From Hyphomonas sp. (GTDB lineage Bacteria > Pseudomonadota > Alphaproteobacteria > Caulobacterales > Hyphomonadaceae), in assembly GCA_016124495.1 (NCBI GenBank), contig WGNP01000011.1, positions 50,596 to 114,595 on the forward strand: a DNA stretch of 64,000 nucleotides, read 5' to 3'. The position numbers were made by a program, and so were the translations under genes. Under the pieces are notes generated by a model, which was given only the letters and a program-made list of their open reading frames with translations, made no database searches and was not told the DNA's origin. Shown here piece by piece: positions 30,295 through 39,744 of the stretch; the first letter of the stretch is position 1; the number at the start of each line of letters is the position of its first letter.

Positions 30295-33200
30295 TCACTC
30301 GTAGTCCTTCTTCCAACGCACCGACACCCGCGAATCGCCGGTGGAGCTGGTCTCGGAAGAAACTGAAACCTGGGGCCGGGGCTGCCATTCGACTTCCACC
30401 GAATTTCCTGCAGCGCCTTGTGTCGTCACCTCGAGGTAAACATCCGGAGCGAGGTATTGCCCGACACCCAGCTCCGCATTTCCCGCTTTGTCCATACCGA
30501 AGCGCAGCCGGTCGACACCCAGCCCCGCCTGTATCACGCCGATGGGATTGATACCGCTACCCTGGCCGGCGAGGCGCGCGATGGAGCCCGCGAGCTCAGC
30601 GGCCTCGAGCGCTGAGAGGTCCACCGACGAGCGGGCGAACAGCATCCGCGAAAGGATTTCATCTTCCGGCAGTGACGGTGTGCTGCTCAGCTCGATGGAA
30701 GGCCTGGACGGAGACCCGCCGACATCGGCGCGTACGGAAAATCCATCGACTTCACGCGTGGCGGACACGGCAAGTCGTGCGGTATCGATCGGCCCGTCAA
30801 AGGTGATCTGCCCGGTTTCAAACTCGAAAGGACGCCGGGCGAGTTCAAGCGAGCCGCGCGCGAGCGTGGCGCGGCCGTTGAGCAGAAGGCTGTCGGGCTT
30901 GCCGGTCACATCAAGGTTGACGCCCCAATCGCTGTCGAGCCCTCGGCCGCGCACGATGATCCCGCGCGGCGCGGAGACTTTGAGCGCAAGTCGAATTGGC
31001 TTGTTCAGCAAGATTTTCCTTTCCGCATCCGGATCATCCGTCGTCCAGCGTACGTTCAGGGTGCGGATGGATGTGTCAGAAAGGTTGTCTATGTTGAACC
31101 GGGCATCGTTCACGATCATATCCCCGCTGAGGACGCGGTCAACTTTGCCTTCGGTCAGTTTCGCTTTTCCAGTGATCCGGGCCTGGTCTCCGAGACGGTC
31201 GTAAATCAGTATACGGTTCAGGTTTACGTCAATGCCGGTTTCGGCTTCTGCAAGGCGTCCGTCAAAGGTAAGTGTGCCGCCGCCAGTGCCTGCCCCCGAA
31301 CCCGCGAGTGTCAGGGCACGCTTGTCATATCTGACCTGCAGATTAAGGTCTTTCAGTCTCAGACCCGTAGCGCCGTATTCATAGATGCCGCCGGTGATGT
31401 CCGAATTTGCCTCGACGAGCGGTTGCGCGAGTGTTCCGGAAAGGCGTGTGCGGCTTGTAAGCTTTCCGCCGATGTCGTGGCCGTAGGCCAGCGCGATCAG
31501 CCGGAGCGCCTTGAGATCGCCGTTGATGTCCAGCAGGGCTTCGATCGCCTGGTCCTGGTCGAGGCGGACCAGTCCGGCCGGGGATGCGATGACCGGCAGG
31601 CGTCCCGCTGCGTTGGCTTTGAGATCAGGCCCGTATGTGGATTGCGCCGTGAAGGTCATCGCACGGCGATCAAGATATCCGCTCAGGTCGAGGTCCAGCG
31701 CTGTCGATACTCCGGAAACGGCGCTGACGGCCGACAGGCTGAAGGCCCCTTCGGGATCCTCGCCGAACAGGCGTCCGTTGGCCCGGCCAGAGATGACGGC
31801 GTCTAAAGCGGGGTAGCCGAGCGCGACGAGCACCGGCGCAATCGACAGGTCTTCCAGGGCGAGCGTGCTGCTGGTCGTTTCTTTTCCGGCCCGCAGGCGC
31901 GCCTTGAGGCTGCCGCCAAGCAGAGAGACATCGGCGTCCACGCTGGGATAGGGCCCGAGAGACCATTTCACATCATCGCGCGTGGCGACGGCGATCCCGA
32001 ACAGGTCCCCCGAAAGCGACAGGGTGCCGGATGCCGGGCCGTCTGCCCTCGCGACGAGGCCGGAGAATGCCATGTTGCTGCCGGCGCCCGGCAGCGCATC
32101 AACAAGGCGGCCCTCAAACAGGTAACCAGCCGGTGTGGTCGTGACCGTGCCGATGACTTCGTCTATCGTGAGCCGCTCGGAGAGACGGATGTTGCGTGCT
32201 TCGAACCCGGCGCCGACCGCGAACGGGTTGCCCCCCGCGCGCCCGCCCGAACCCTTGAGCTTCAGCGAACCGAACGTGATGCCTGCGATTTCAAAGGTAT
32301 CGGCCTCGGCGTCGATATCTGCTTCAATCTCACCGCCGTCCTGCAGCGATGCGGAGCCCGAGAATTCGACGCTGCCGAGACGCCCGTCGATGGCGCTGAA
32401 ACGCGTGGCCCTGCCGGCGCGGTCAAGCAGGAAGGAAACAGCAGAAGCCTGGCCATCCGATCGTCCTGTCAGTGTGACGGGCCCGGAAATGTCGCCGTCG
32501 TCCAGGCTGAGTTCGGCCCGGGCAGCCAGATCGGACACGCTCCGGCCACTGACGAGCGCGCTGCCATTTTCAGACGTTGCGGTCAGCAACAGGTTTCCTG
32601 AAAGCCGCTTCAGCTGCGCGGTGACCGACCCGAGGTCCACCTGGTTGCCGGAGACAGCAAGGGCCTGAAGCTGCTGGATAACAAACTTCAGATCCGGGCT
32701 CTGCGGGCCGTAGATCCGCCCGGTGACCTGTCCCTCAGCGCCTGGCAGGCGCACGTCGAGGCGGCGGATGATGCCGGCTTCCGGCGTGATGGCGAGCATG
32801 CCCCGCAGCGTGCCCCGGCCTTCGATCAGCGGTTTGAGCTGATTGATCCGGGTGGTAAGGTCCGAGAGGTTCAGGTTCAGGCCAAGTTCGAAATCGCGAA
32901 GCTGGCCTTTCGCCTGCACGAACCCGGCCGCAGTGCCGCCGAAACTACCGGTAAGTGCGCCTAATGATTGCGTGACCTTGCCTGAGACGTTGACCCAGTC
33001 ATCTGCAAAGCTCGCTTCCCCCAGAAGCTGCGCGCTGCCGGATTTGTGAGTGAGCTCTGCGGCATCGACGAGCAGGCGGCGTGTCTCGATGTCGAAGTTC
33101 CCGTTGCCGGAAATGCGGACCTCTTCGCCCAGAATGCCGGCAGCTCCGGAATTGCCGGCGAACGGTCTGCCGACCGTGATATCGCCGGTGAAAGGAATGC

Positions 33201-34404
33201 GGCCGTCTTCAAGGCTGGCGGTCACCGGACCGGTGAGCCACTCGAAAGGCAGGTCCGCAGCCGGCTTAACTTCCAGGCGTGTGTCTCCGGAATACCGATA
33301 GCCGGAGCCTTGTTTTTCGATGGTTCCGTTCAGCACGACAAGTCGCGGCGCATCCCAGTACGGCGCCAGCGATGTAAGGCGAGCGGTGAGCCGGGCAGGC
33401 CCGGCCAGTTCAAGGCGATTGGATCTTGCCTTGCCCGAGAGGTTCACGCTGCCCGCTGAAATGCGGCCATCTATCGTGACTGAGACGAGCGACTTGTCGA
33501 AGACTGCGGTTATATCCGCCTGCGCGCGAGGGCCGAGAAAGGCTGCAAGGTTTCCGGACACCGGCAGGGCGCTGGCATCCATCCGCAGGCTGGCATCCAG
33601 CGCGCCATGCTCCAGCTTGCCGGAAAGGAAGACCTTGTCACTTCCATCGACTGTCAGGCGCGCTTCTCCGCGTCCGTCGTTCAGGTCTCCGGCGGCGGTG
33701 GCTGCTAAGACCGCCGAGGCCCCCCGGGGAAGCCGGAGCAGATGCGCAAACACGCCGCCCGCAGGCGCTGCTGCGTCGATGGTGATATCGAAGGCGGAAT
33801 TCCGGTCACGGAGGATTTTCGCTTCGATACGGTCACCCGCGCCTTCCAGAGGCGAAATATCGAGTTGGGCATCGATCGAACCGTTTCGCTCGTTGAGGAA
33901 GCGGGCCGAAATCGCAGACGCCGATGCCGCACCGGCGACACCTTCGGCGAGAAACAGCCGGTCTATGGTGGCCTGTCCCAGGCGCACTTCCCACGGGTCG
34001 CTGCCGGTCTTCGCCCGGTCGGTGCGCAACGGCCGGCGCAGGACTTTCACTTCCGAAACCGTCAGCTGCGTCAGGTCGACAGTACGCGACAGCAGCGCCA
34101 GCGGTGACCAGGTGAGATCCACCGATTCCGCTGAGAACCAGACGCCTGAAGCGTCGCGGATTTCAATTGAACCTGCAGAGAGCGAAGACAGCGGATCGCC
34201 TTCGAGTTTCCGGACGCTGAGACGACCGTAGGCTGCAACGTCACGGCCATCGAGCTGGGAGACGACGAAATCCCGGCCCGCATCCGTCGTGATCCAGTAA
34301 CGCGCAGACGCCAGCAGGACGACCACCGCAATCAACAGCGTCACCAGCGCGGCAGAAACCGGCCGGCGCCGAAGAAGGCTGAACGGGTTGAAAGGGCCGG
34401 CCAT
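30295..34404 (-). CDS. tamB: translocation and assembly module protein TamB (AsmA-like, DUF490)
   Basis: A 1369-aa TamB. One N-terminal membrane anchor (about residues 17-36) is followed by more than 1200 residues of repetitive beta structure forming the periplasm-spanning hydrophobic groove. The C-terminal DUF490 domain ends in a strand-like tail (GDSRVSVRWKKDYE). TamB links the inner membrane to TamA and serves outer-membrane protein assembly and phospholipid transport. The ATG overlaps the tamA stop by one base (TGATG at 34402-34406), so the pair is translationally coupled. Confidence 0.93.
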   Translation of the reverse strand: MAGPFNPFSLLRRRPVSAALVTLLIAVVVLLASARYWITTDAGRDFVVSQLDGRDVAAYGRLSVRKLEGDPLSSLSAGSIEIRDASGVWFSAESVDLTWSPLALLSRTVDLTQLTVSEVKVLRRPLRTDRAKTGSDPWEVRLGQATIDRLFLAEGVAGAASASAISARFLNERNGSIDAQLDISPLEGAGDRIEAKILRDRNSAFDITIDAAAPAGGVFAHLLRLPRGASAVLAATAAGDLNDGRGEARLTVDGSDKVFLSGKLEHGALDASLRMDASALPVSGNLAAFLGPRAQADITAVFDKSLVSVTIDGRISAGSVNLSGKARSNRLELAGPARLTARLTSLAPYWDAPRLVVLNGTIEKQGSGYRYSGDTRLEVKPAADLPFEWLTGPVTASLEDGRIPFTGDITVGRPFAGNSGAAGILGEEVRISGNGNFDIETRRLLVDAAELTHKSGSAQLLGEASFADDWVNVSGKVTQSLGALTGSFGGTAAGFVQAKGQLRDFELGLNLNLSDLTTRINQLKPLIEGRGTLRGMLAITPEAGIIRRLDVRLPGAEGQVTGRIYGPQSPDLKFVIQQLQALAVSGNQVDLGSVTAQLKRLSGNLLLTATSENGSALVSGRSVSDLAARAELSLDDGDISGPVTLTGRSDGQASAVSFLLDRAGRATRFSAIDGRLGSVEFSGSASLQDGGEIEADIDAEADTFEIAGITFGSLKLKGSGGRAGGNPFAVGAGFEARNIRLSERLTIDEVIGTVTTTPAGYLFEGRLVDALPGAGSNMAFSGLVARADGPASGTLSLSGDLFGIAVATRDDVKWSLGPYPSVDADVSLLGGSLKARLRAGKETTSSTLALEDLSIAPVLVALGYPALDAVISGRANGRLFGEDPEGAFSLSAVSAVSGVSTALDLDLSGYLDRRAMTFTAQSTYGPDLKANAAGRLPVIASPAGLVRLDQDQAIEALLDINGDLKALRLIALAYGHDIGGKLTSRTRLSGTLAQPLVEANSDITGGIYEYGATGLRLKDLNLQVRYDKRALTLAGSGAGTGGGTLTFDGRLAEAETGIDVNLNRILIYDRLGDQARITGKAKLTEGKVDRVLSGDMIVNDARFNIDNLSDTSIRTLNVRWTTDDPDAERKILLNKPIRLALKVSAPRGIIVRGRGLDSDWGVNLDVTGKPDSLLLNGRATLARGSLELARRPFEFETGQITFDGPIDTARLAVSATREVDGFSVRADVGGSPSRPSIELSSTPSLPEDEILSRMLFARSSVDLSALEAAELAGSIARLAGQGSGINPIGVIQAGLGVDRLRFGMDKAGNAELGVGQYLAPDVYLEVTTQGAAGNSVEVEWQPRPQVSVSSETSSTGDSRVSVRWKKDYE

Positions 34405-36221
34405 CAGAAAGCCTGGCCGATCGAGATATACACCTGCACCGGCCAGTCACCGTCCCGGCGATCCAGCGGCGCGGCGATATCCAGCCGGACCGGGCCGAAA
34501 CCCGGATAGTAGCGCACGCCAATTCCCACCGACGCCGCCGCCTGCGAAAACACCGACCCCGGCTCATCGCTCGCTGCGCCCAGATCGCTGAACAGCGCGT
34601 AACCAAACCGTTCGGTTGCCCGCCAGCGCAATTCCGCGGACGCCGAGAACAGGTTGCGCCCGCCTACCAGATCTCCGAATGCATTGCGCGGAGAGAGGCT
34701 CTGATATTCGTATCCGCGAACCGTGCCGCCGCCGCCTGCAAAGAACAGCCTGTCCGGGGGCACATCATCCGAGCCGATGAAGGCGCCGTACTCTGCGCGG
34801 AAGGCCGCGACGAGATCGTCCGCGATGGCCCTGTAAGTTGCGCCGGAAAGCTGAAGCCGGGTGTATGCCGGCGTATTATCGCCGATCGAGACGCCGGTGT
34901 CGGCGGCGGCGAAGAAGCGGAAGCCTGACTGGGGATCAAGCGGATCTCCAACATCAGTGTAGTTGGCGGACACGGGGAAGGACACGGTGAACTGGTCCCG
35001 CTCGATTCCCCCGACGATGCGGGCGCGCTCGTCAACTGTCCGGGTGGCGTCGAGGGCTGCACCGATCGACAGGGTCAGCTGGCGGGAAAGGGGCTGGGAA
35101 AGCGCCGCGCTGACGCGCGCGCCCTGAAGGTCATAGGCATCCGTCTGCTCGGTGCGCACGCCGGCTTCGAGAGAAAGCGTGCGGCCATACCTGCCGATGT
35201 TGGGGCGCTCGTAGGTCGTTGTCAGGTCCTGACGGAGTGTCGCGACTTTCGTGCTTACGCGCAGCCGGTCGGCGCGGCCGGTCAGGTTGCGGCGCTCCCA
35301 ATAGGCATCCACCCCGACGCCTTCGGTTGTAGAGGCCGTGACACCGGCGCTGACGGTGCGCGCCTTGCCTTCGACAAGGGTCGTCGAAACGGTGTGGAGC
35401 CCATCCGTACCCGGCGTTTCGGAAATCGTCACGCCGATGCCTTCGTACAGGCCCGTCGCCCGCAGGCGGGTGCGCAGCAGGTCAATGATATCGGGCGTGT
35501 AGAGATCGCCGTTTGACCATGTCTTCAGGGTACGCACAGTTTTCTTACTGCGCGCATCAGCGTCCGTGACTTCAAGGGCGCCCAGCGAAACGCGGGGGCC
35601 GGGCACCAGAAGAAAGGTCAATTCGACATTGGCCTGCTCTCGCGAGGCCAGCACGTCGATGCCTTCGCTGCGGGCGAAGGCATAGCCTTGCTGGCGCAGC
35701 AGCAGTACCAGAGCGTCGTCGATCCGCTCGATGCTCTGTGTCCGGGCCACCGCGCCTGCGGGCAGCTTGTACAATTCGGTCTCGAGGCTGCGGGCCACCT
35801 CCGGCGCCATCGTATCACGGCCGCGGAAGTCGCGTGACAGGACCGTAAACAGCGGGCCAGGTTCAGCAACGAGCACGCCGGCGTCGCTGGCCGCGTCGAT
35901 CTCGGAAGGCGCAATGTCGGCGGCGAGATAGCCTTCAGAGGACATCAGGTCGCGCAGGAGGGCAGCTGAACGGGTCATCCGGTTGCGAGCCTCGAGGACG
36001 CTGCGCGGTGCAGGTTCGGCAACGCGCACGAGGTCATTGGCGCGGGCAATCAGGGCAGGGGGCATTCCCTCGACCGTAGCGCGGGGGGTCGTTGCGGCTT
36101 GCTGGGATACGCCGTCCCGAAAGCCCGGGATCAACGCACAAGCAGATGTAGCCGCCAGCAGACAGGCCCCGGCCAAAGGCCGGGTAATCGTCCAGGCGTT
36201 GGCCGGTGTCGCTGCTTTCAT
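34404..36221 (-). CDS. tamA: autotransporter/outer-membrane assembly protein TamA (Omp85 family)
   Basis: A 605-aa Omp85 protein. An N-terminal signal sequence (about residues 1-32, hydrophobic core LAGACLLAATSACAL) is followed by POTRA-type repeats to about residue 285. The 16-strand barrel has the conserved GGGGTVRGYEYQSL motif and a C-terminal aromatic residue in YISIGQAF. The frame continues to 36269, but ATG 36221 gives the proper signal peptide. It is in an operon with tamB. A small cluster of palindromes and divergent promoter elements lies upstream. Confidence 0.92.
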   Translation of the reverse strand: MKAATPANAWTITRPLAGACLLAATSACALIPGFRDGVSQQAATTPRATVEGMPPALIARANDLVRVAEPAPRSVLEARNRMTRSAALLRDLMSSEGYLAADIAPSEIDAASDAGVLVAEPGPLFTVLSRDFRGRDTMAPEVARSLETELYKLPAGAVARTQSIERIDDALVLLLRQQGYAFARSEGIDVLASREQANVELTFLLVPGPRVSLGALEVTDADARSKKTVRTLKTWSNGDLYTPDIIDLLRTRLRATGLYEGIGVTISETPGTDGLHTVSTTLVEGKARTVSAGVTASTTEGVGVDAYWERRNLTGRADRLRVSTKVATLRQDLTTTYERPNIGRYGRTLSLEAGVRTEQTDAYDLQGARVSAALSQPLSRQLTLSIGAALDATRTVDERARIVGGIERDQFTVSFPVSANYTDVGDPLDPQSGFRFFAAADTGVSIGDNTPAYTRLQLSGATYRAIADDLVAAFRAEYGAFIGSDDVPPDRLFFAGGGGTVRGYEYQSLSPRNAFGDLVGGRNLFSASAELRWRATERFGYALFSDLGAASDEPGSVFSQAAASVGIGVRYYPGFGPVRLDIAAPLDRRDGDWPVQVYISIGQAF

Positions 36222-36289
36222 CGTCTGTCTCAGCTTTCTGCCCGGGCAGTATTGCAAGTACTGGCCCATTCATACTGGTGAAACCATAA

Positions 36290-36310
36290 CGTTCACTTGA
36301 CAGGTGAACG
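36290..36310. promoter_or_regulatory. palindrome in the tamA/antiporter divergent region
   Basis: CGTTCAC (36290-36296) and GTGAACG (36304-36310) are perfect 7-bp arms around TTGACAG. It is centred about 79 bp before tamA and 94 bp before the antiporter gene. A shared operator is plausible; no regulator can be named. Confidence 0.4.
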
Positions 36311-36336
36311 CTAAATACTGGTCTTCGGCGGCCTGT

Positions 36337-36366
36337 TTGCAGCGCACGGTTTCGTGACCCTATATA
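36337..36366 (+). promoter_or_regulatory. sigma-70-like promoter of the antiporter-queF unit
   Basis: TTGCAG at 36337-36342 and TATATA at 36361-36366 with an 18-bp spacer; the ATG at 36394 would leave a leader of about 20 nt. The same TTGCAG hexamer appears in the ferredoxin reductase promoter. Confidence 0.45.
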
Positions 36367-36393
36367 ACCTGAAACACAGCGGGATTCGATGAA

Positions 36394-37413
36394 ATGATGT
36401 ATCTGTTGGTCCTGGGAGGCCTTGTCCTGCTGCTGATCGGCGGCGAGGCGCTGGTGCGCGGCTCGGTCAGCGTGGCCCGGAAGCTCAACATATCCGAACT
36501 GGTAATCGGCCTGACGCTGGTCGGTTTCGGCACATCCGTCCCGGAACTCGTGACCAGCCTTCAGGCGATCGACAAGGGGGCCGTCGGGATCGCCATCGGC
36601 AACGTCATTGGCTCGAACATTGCGAACATCTTCCTCGTACTGGCGCTTGCCGCGATCATCTCGCCGGTCCTGGTTCATCCGAAGGCGCTCGCGCGTGACG
36701 GTACCTTCATGATCGCCGTTACAGGCGTGCTTTGCGCCTTGCTCTGGTTCGACGCGTTTAACCGGCTTTCCGGATTTCTGCTGCTTGCGCTGCTGATCGC
36801 CTACCTTGCCTGGTCGCTGATTGCGGACCAGCGCAGACAGGGCGCGGCGGCTGAGCTGCATCAGGCCGAAGGCAGGCCCGTTGGCCCTCAATATGCTCTC
36901 GGCGCCGGCCTCGCCATTGCGCTCGCCGGTCTTGCAGCTGTCGTGATCGGGGCCAACCTGCTCGTCACCGGCGCCACCTCGCTCGCCCGGTCTGTCGGCA
37001 TCAGTGAAACCATCATTGGCCTGACGATTGTTGCGGTCGGCACAAGCCTGCCAGAACTCGCGACGTCGATCGTGGCCGCATACCGGAAACGCGCAGACGT
37101 GGCGCTGGGCAACATCATCGGCTCGAACATCTTCAATATCCTCGGCATTCTCGGCATCACCTCGCTGGTCAGCCCGTTCACGATCCGGGGGGATATCACG
37201 GCGGATGCCATGGCGGGCGCCGGACCCGTCAGCATCATTTCGTCTGTGGACGCCGGTGCGCTGGTGCTGTCGGCCGGCCTGCTCATGCTGTTCGCGATGA
37301 CCGGCCGCAGAATCGCGCGCTGGGAAGGCGTGGTTCTCCTCCTCGGTTACATCCTCTATATGGGCCTGACTTTTGATCTCATTCCAGCCGTGAACCTGAT
37401 CCCCGATGTCTGA
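36394..37413 (+). CDS. calcium/sodium antiporter (CaCA family, YrbG-like)
   Basis: A 339-aa inner-membrane exchanger with about ten transmembrane helices. The two inverted alpha repeats are clear: [13 protein letters not shown] with [12 protein letters not shown] in the first half, and [15 protein letters not shown] with [13 protein letters not shown] in the second. These contain the ion-binding Glu/Ser/Asn residues. It exchanges Ca2+ for Na+ (or H+). Two ATGs are adjacent (36394, 36397). It overlaps queF by 8 bp, so the two are co-transcribed although functionally unrelated. Confidence 0.93.
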   Translation: MMYLLVLGGLVLLLIGGEALVRGSVSVARKLNISELVIGLTLVGFGTSVPELVTSLQAIDKGAVGIAIGNVIGSNIANIFLVLALAAIISPVLVHPKALARDGTFMIAVTGVLCALLWFDAFNRLSGFLLLALLIAYLAWSLIADQRRQGAAAELHQAEGRPVGPQYALGAGLAIALAGLAAVVIGANLLVTGATSLARSVGISETIIGLTIVAVGTSLPELATSIVAAYRKRADVALGNIIGSNIFNILGILGITSLVSPFTIRGDITADAMAGAGPVSIISSVDAGALVLSAGLLMLFAMTGRRIARWEGVVLLLGYILYMGLTFDLIPAVNLIPDV

Positions 37414-37873
37414 TAAATCGATCTACCAGGGCCTCGGCCAGCTGGGCCTGCAAAGCGCAATCCCCGCCAGCCCCGAGGCCGCCGTGCTGGAGCGCGTTGT
37501 GAACCCGCATGAGGACACTCTCTACCTCACACGCTTCGTGGCGCCGGAGTTCACCTCGCTTTGCCCGGTGACCGGCCAACCCGATTTCGCTCACCTCGTG
37601 ATCGACTATGCGCCGGGACACTGGCTGGTGGAGTCGAAAAGCCTGAAGCTCTACCTGACGAGTTTCCGCAACCACGGCGCCTTCCACGAGGACTGCACCG
37701 TCTCGATCGGCAAGCGCGTCTTCGACTTCACCCAGGCACGCTGGCTGCGCATCTCGGGCTACTGGTATCCGCGCGGCGGCATACCGATCGACGTGTTCTG
37801 GCAATCCGGCACGGTCCCGGACGGATTGCATGTTCCGGAGACAGGCGTTGCGCCGTATCGCGGGCGAGGCTGA
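37406..37873 (+). CDS. queF: NADPH-dependent 7-cyano-7-deazaguanine reductase
   Basis: A 155-aa QueF of the short (type I) form. It reduces preQ0 to preQ1 in queuosine synthesis. The catalytic cysteine is in [14 protein letters not shown] (about residue 52). The NADPH-binding signature [15 protein letters not shown] (about residues 75-89) and the FHEDC segment follow. The start lies inside the 3' end of the antiporter gene, leaving no leader for a preQ1 riboswitch. The stop abuts the stop of the convergent nitroreductase gene. Confidence 0.95.
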   Translation: MSDKSIYQGLGQLGLQSAIPASPEAAVLERVVNPHEDTLYLTRFVAPEFTSLCPVTGQPDFAHLVIDYAPGHWLVESKSLKLYLTSFRNHGAFHEDCTVSIGKRVFDFTQARWLRISGYWYPRGGIPIDVFWQSGTVPDGLHVPETGVAPYRGRG

Positions 37874-38500
37874 TCAGGCGCCGGTCCAGCGCCGGATGCG
37901 GGGGCCGGTTTCGGCGCGCACGCGCTCGGGCGTGGCTGCCTTTGCGGTCCCGAGATGGACGAAGCCGGCAATCCGCTCATGTGCCTGCACGCCAAGCACT
38001 GCGGCGGCCTCGGCGTCGTAGGCCGCCCATTCGGTGAGCCAGACGCCGGCCCAGCCGCTGGCATTGGCGGCCAACAGCAGGTTGTAGCAAAGCGCTCCGG
38101 CGGAGAGCTCCTGCTCCCAGACCGGTGTGCGGCCGTCTTCAACCGGGCTCGAGATAACGGCCACCACCACGGGCGCCCGAAGCATCGATTTTGCAGCATC
38201 CTCGATCTGCACCTCAGGCGCCGCCCGGCCCTTGAGGATCGACGCGAGCGCAGCGCCGAACCTGAAGCGGGCCTCGCCTTCCAGCACGACGAACCGCCAG
38301 GGCCCGAGTTTCCGGTGATCCGGCACTCTGGCGGCGACGAGAAGCAGCTCATCGAGCTCGGCCGGATCAGGCCCTGGCGCGCCGAGGACAAGCTTGTTGG
38401 CGGATTTGCGAAGCGCCAGCAGGGCGCGGGCGTCTGCGCTGGGACGGGCGCCGGCGAGCGGCGCGTCACGCTGGGGCGGGGGCGGAAAGCGTTTGGTCAT
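37874..38500 (-). CDS. nitroreductase family protein (YdjA-like)
   Basis: A 208-aa FMN-dependent nitroreductase-family protein. Conserved blocks are RKSANKLVLGAPGPDPAELD near the N-terminus (FMN phosphate contacts), ARVPDHRKLGPWRFVVLEG, and the AGALCYNLLLAANASGWAGVWLTEW segment, where it covers the FMN. The small size and KLGPWRF block resemble YdjA. Substrates are unknown. The frame continues to 38569, but ATG 38500 gives the usual N-terminus. It ends directly against queF with no spacer. Confidence 0.88.
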   Translation of the reverse strand: MTKRFPPPPQRDAPLAGARPSADARALLALRKSANKLVLGAPGPDPAELDELLLVAARVPDHRKLGPWRFVVLEGEARFRFGAALASILKGRAAPEVQIEDAAKSMLRAPVVVAVISSPVEDGRTPVWEQELSAGALCYNLLLAANASGWAGVWLTEWAAYDAEAAAVLGVQAHERIAGFVHLGTAKAATPERVRAETGPRIRRWTGA

Positions 38501-38627
38501 CGTTGTCTGGCTTAATGCGGGCTGCGCCGGAGGAGAAGCGTCCAAAATGGCGCGTCCGGGCCATGACAATTGAATTTATGGCCACTTGAGCCCACTTTGT
38601 TCACCAGATGCCTTGCAGGAGCCAGCC

Positions 38628-39440
38628 ATGATCGACAATCCAGACATCGGCGCACCGGCCCCTGCGTGGAAGCGGCTCCGGTTCGAAGCCACCGCCGCAG
38701 CTGCGGAAGAGCCATCACTGTCGAGCTATCTCAACGCCGCGATCCTCAATCATGTGACCCTCGGCCAGGCGCTGTCTTATCATCTGGCCGAAAAGCTCGC
38801 GAGCCCGGCTATGGCCACGCAGCAGGTTCGCCACGTCATTTCGGGCATCTATGACGGCGCCCCCGATCTCATCGCCATGGCTGAAACCGACATGCAGGCC
38901 GTGCTCGAGCGCGATCCCGCCTCCCGCGGCATGCTGCAGCCTTTCCTGTTCTTCAAGGGTTACCTCGCGCTCCAGACCCACCGCATCGCACACCAGCTCT
39001 GGCGCCTCGGCCGCGAAACGCTGGCCTTCCATTTCCAGAGCCGTGCGTCGGAACTGTTTGATGTTGATATTCACCCGGCGGCTCGCATCGGGCGCGGGGT
39101 GATGCTCGATCATGCTTCCGGGATCACGATTGGCGAGACGGCGGTCGTGGGGGATGGCTGTTCGCTGCTTCACGGTGTGACGCTGGGCGGGACCGGTAAG
39201 GAAGTCGGCGACCGGCACCCGAAGATCGGCCGCGGTGTCCTGCTGTCGGTCGGCGCCAAGATCCTCGGCAACATCACGGTGGGCGACGAAGCCAAGGTGG
39301 CTGCCGGCAGCGTGGTGCTGAAAGATGTGCCGGGCTATTGCACGGTGGCCGGGGTCCCCGCGAAGGTCGTTGCCGGCCCGACCTGCTGTCAGCCGGCCCA
39401 GACCATGGACCAGGGCATTCCGGACACCGCCGAAACTTAA
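38628..39440 (+). CDS. cysE: serine O-acetyltransferase
   Basis: A 270-aa serine acetyltransferase, the first step of cysteine synthesis from L-serine and acetyl-CoA. An N-terminal helical SATase domain (about residues 10-140) is followed by left-handed beta-helix hexapeptide repeats (IHPAARIGRGVMLDHASGIT and onward). The catalytic His lies in VMLDHASG and HGVTLGGTGK. The C-terminal tail is the part that normally carries feedback inhibition and cysteine synthase binding; it does not end in the canonical Ile. AGGAG precedes the ATG at 38628; the frame's earlier start at 38586 lacks one. Confidence 0.93.
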   Translation: MIDNPDIGAPAPAWKRLRFEATAAAAEEPSLSSYLNAAILNHVTLGQALSYHLAEKLASPAMATQQVRHVISGIYDGAPDLIAMAETDMQAVLERDPASRGMLQPFLFFKGYLALQTHRIAHQLWRLGRETLAFHFQSRASELFDVDIHPAARIGRGVMLDHASGITIGETAVVGDGCSLLHGVTLGGTGKEVGDRHPKIGRGVLLSVGAKILGNITVGDEAKVAAGSVVLKDVPGYCTVAGVPAKVVAGPTCCQPAQTMDQGIPDTAET

Positions 39441-39524
39441 GCCAGCCACCGAGCAGCGCAGCACTTTGCTCAGGCGCGCAAAGCGTCTAGTCTCGCCGCG
39501 TATTGATTTGGTTCAGGAAATCCC

Positions 39525-39740
39525 ATGATAAACAAAGAAGAAACGCTGCGCCTTGAGGCTTATCTCAAGGAGAAGCTGCATCCCGGCCTGCGCCTTCTGT
39601 CGCGCGACAAGCTGAACGATTCCCTTGAAGTCTACCTCGGCGCCGAGTTCCTGGCCGTCGTCTACAAGGACGAGGAAGAAGGCGAGACATCGTACCAGTT
39701 CATGATGACGGTCCTCAAGGAAGACATCATGGGCGGCTGA
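39525..39740 (+). CDS. DUF3126 family protein
   Basis: A 71-aa acidic protein matching DUF3126, a small family almost restricted to alphaproteobacteria. It is usually one domain of mixed alpha/beta character. The conserved GAEFLAVVYKDEEEGETSYQ block is at about residues 39-58, followed by FMMTVLKEDI. The function is unknown. The gene lies 84 bp after cysE, and the convergent Sua5 gene ends 4 bp later. AGGAAATCCC precedes the ATG. Confidence 0.9.
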   Translation: MINKEETLRLEAYLKEKLHPGLRLLSRDKLNDSLEVYLGAEFLAVVYKDEEEGETSYQFMMTVLKEDIMGG

Positions 39741-39744
39741 GCCA

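Noticed and set aside
36367..37405. A preQ1 riboswitch controlling queF
   Set aside because: queF starts inside the antiporter gene, leaving no leader, and no riboswitch-like structure was found before the antiporter.
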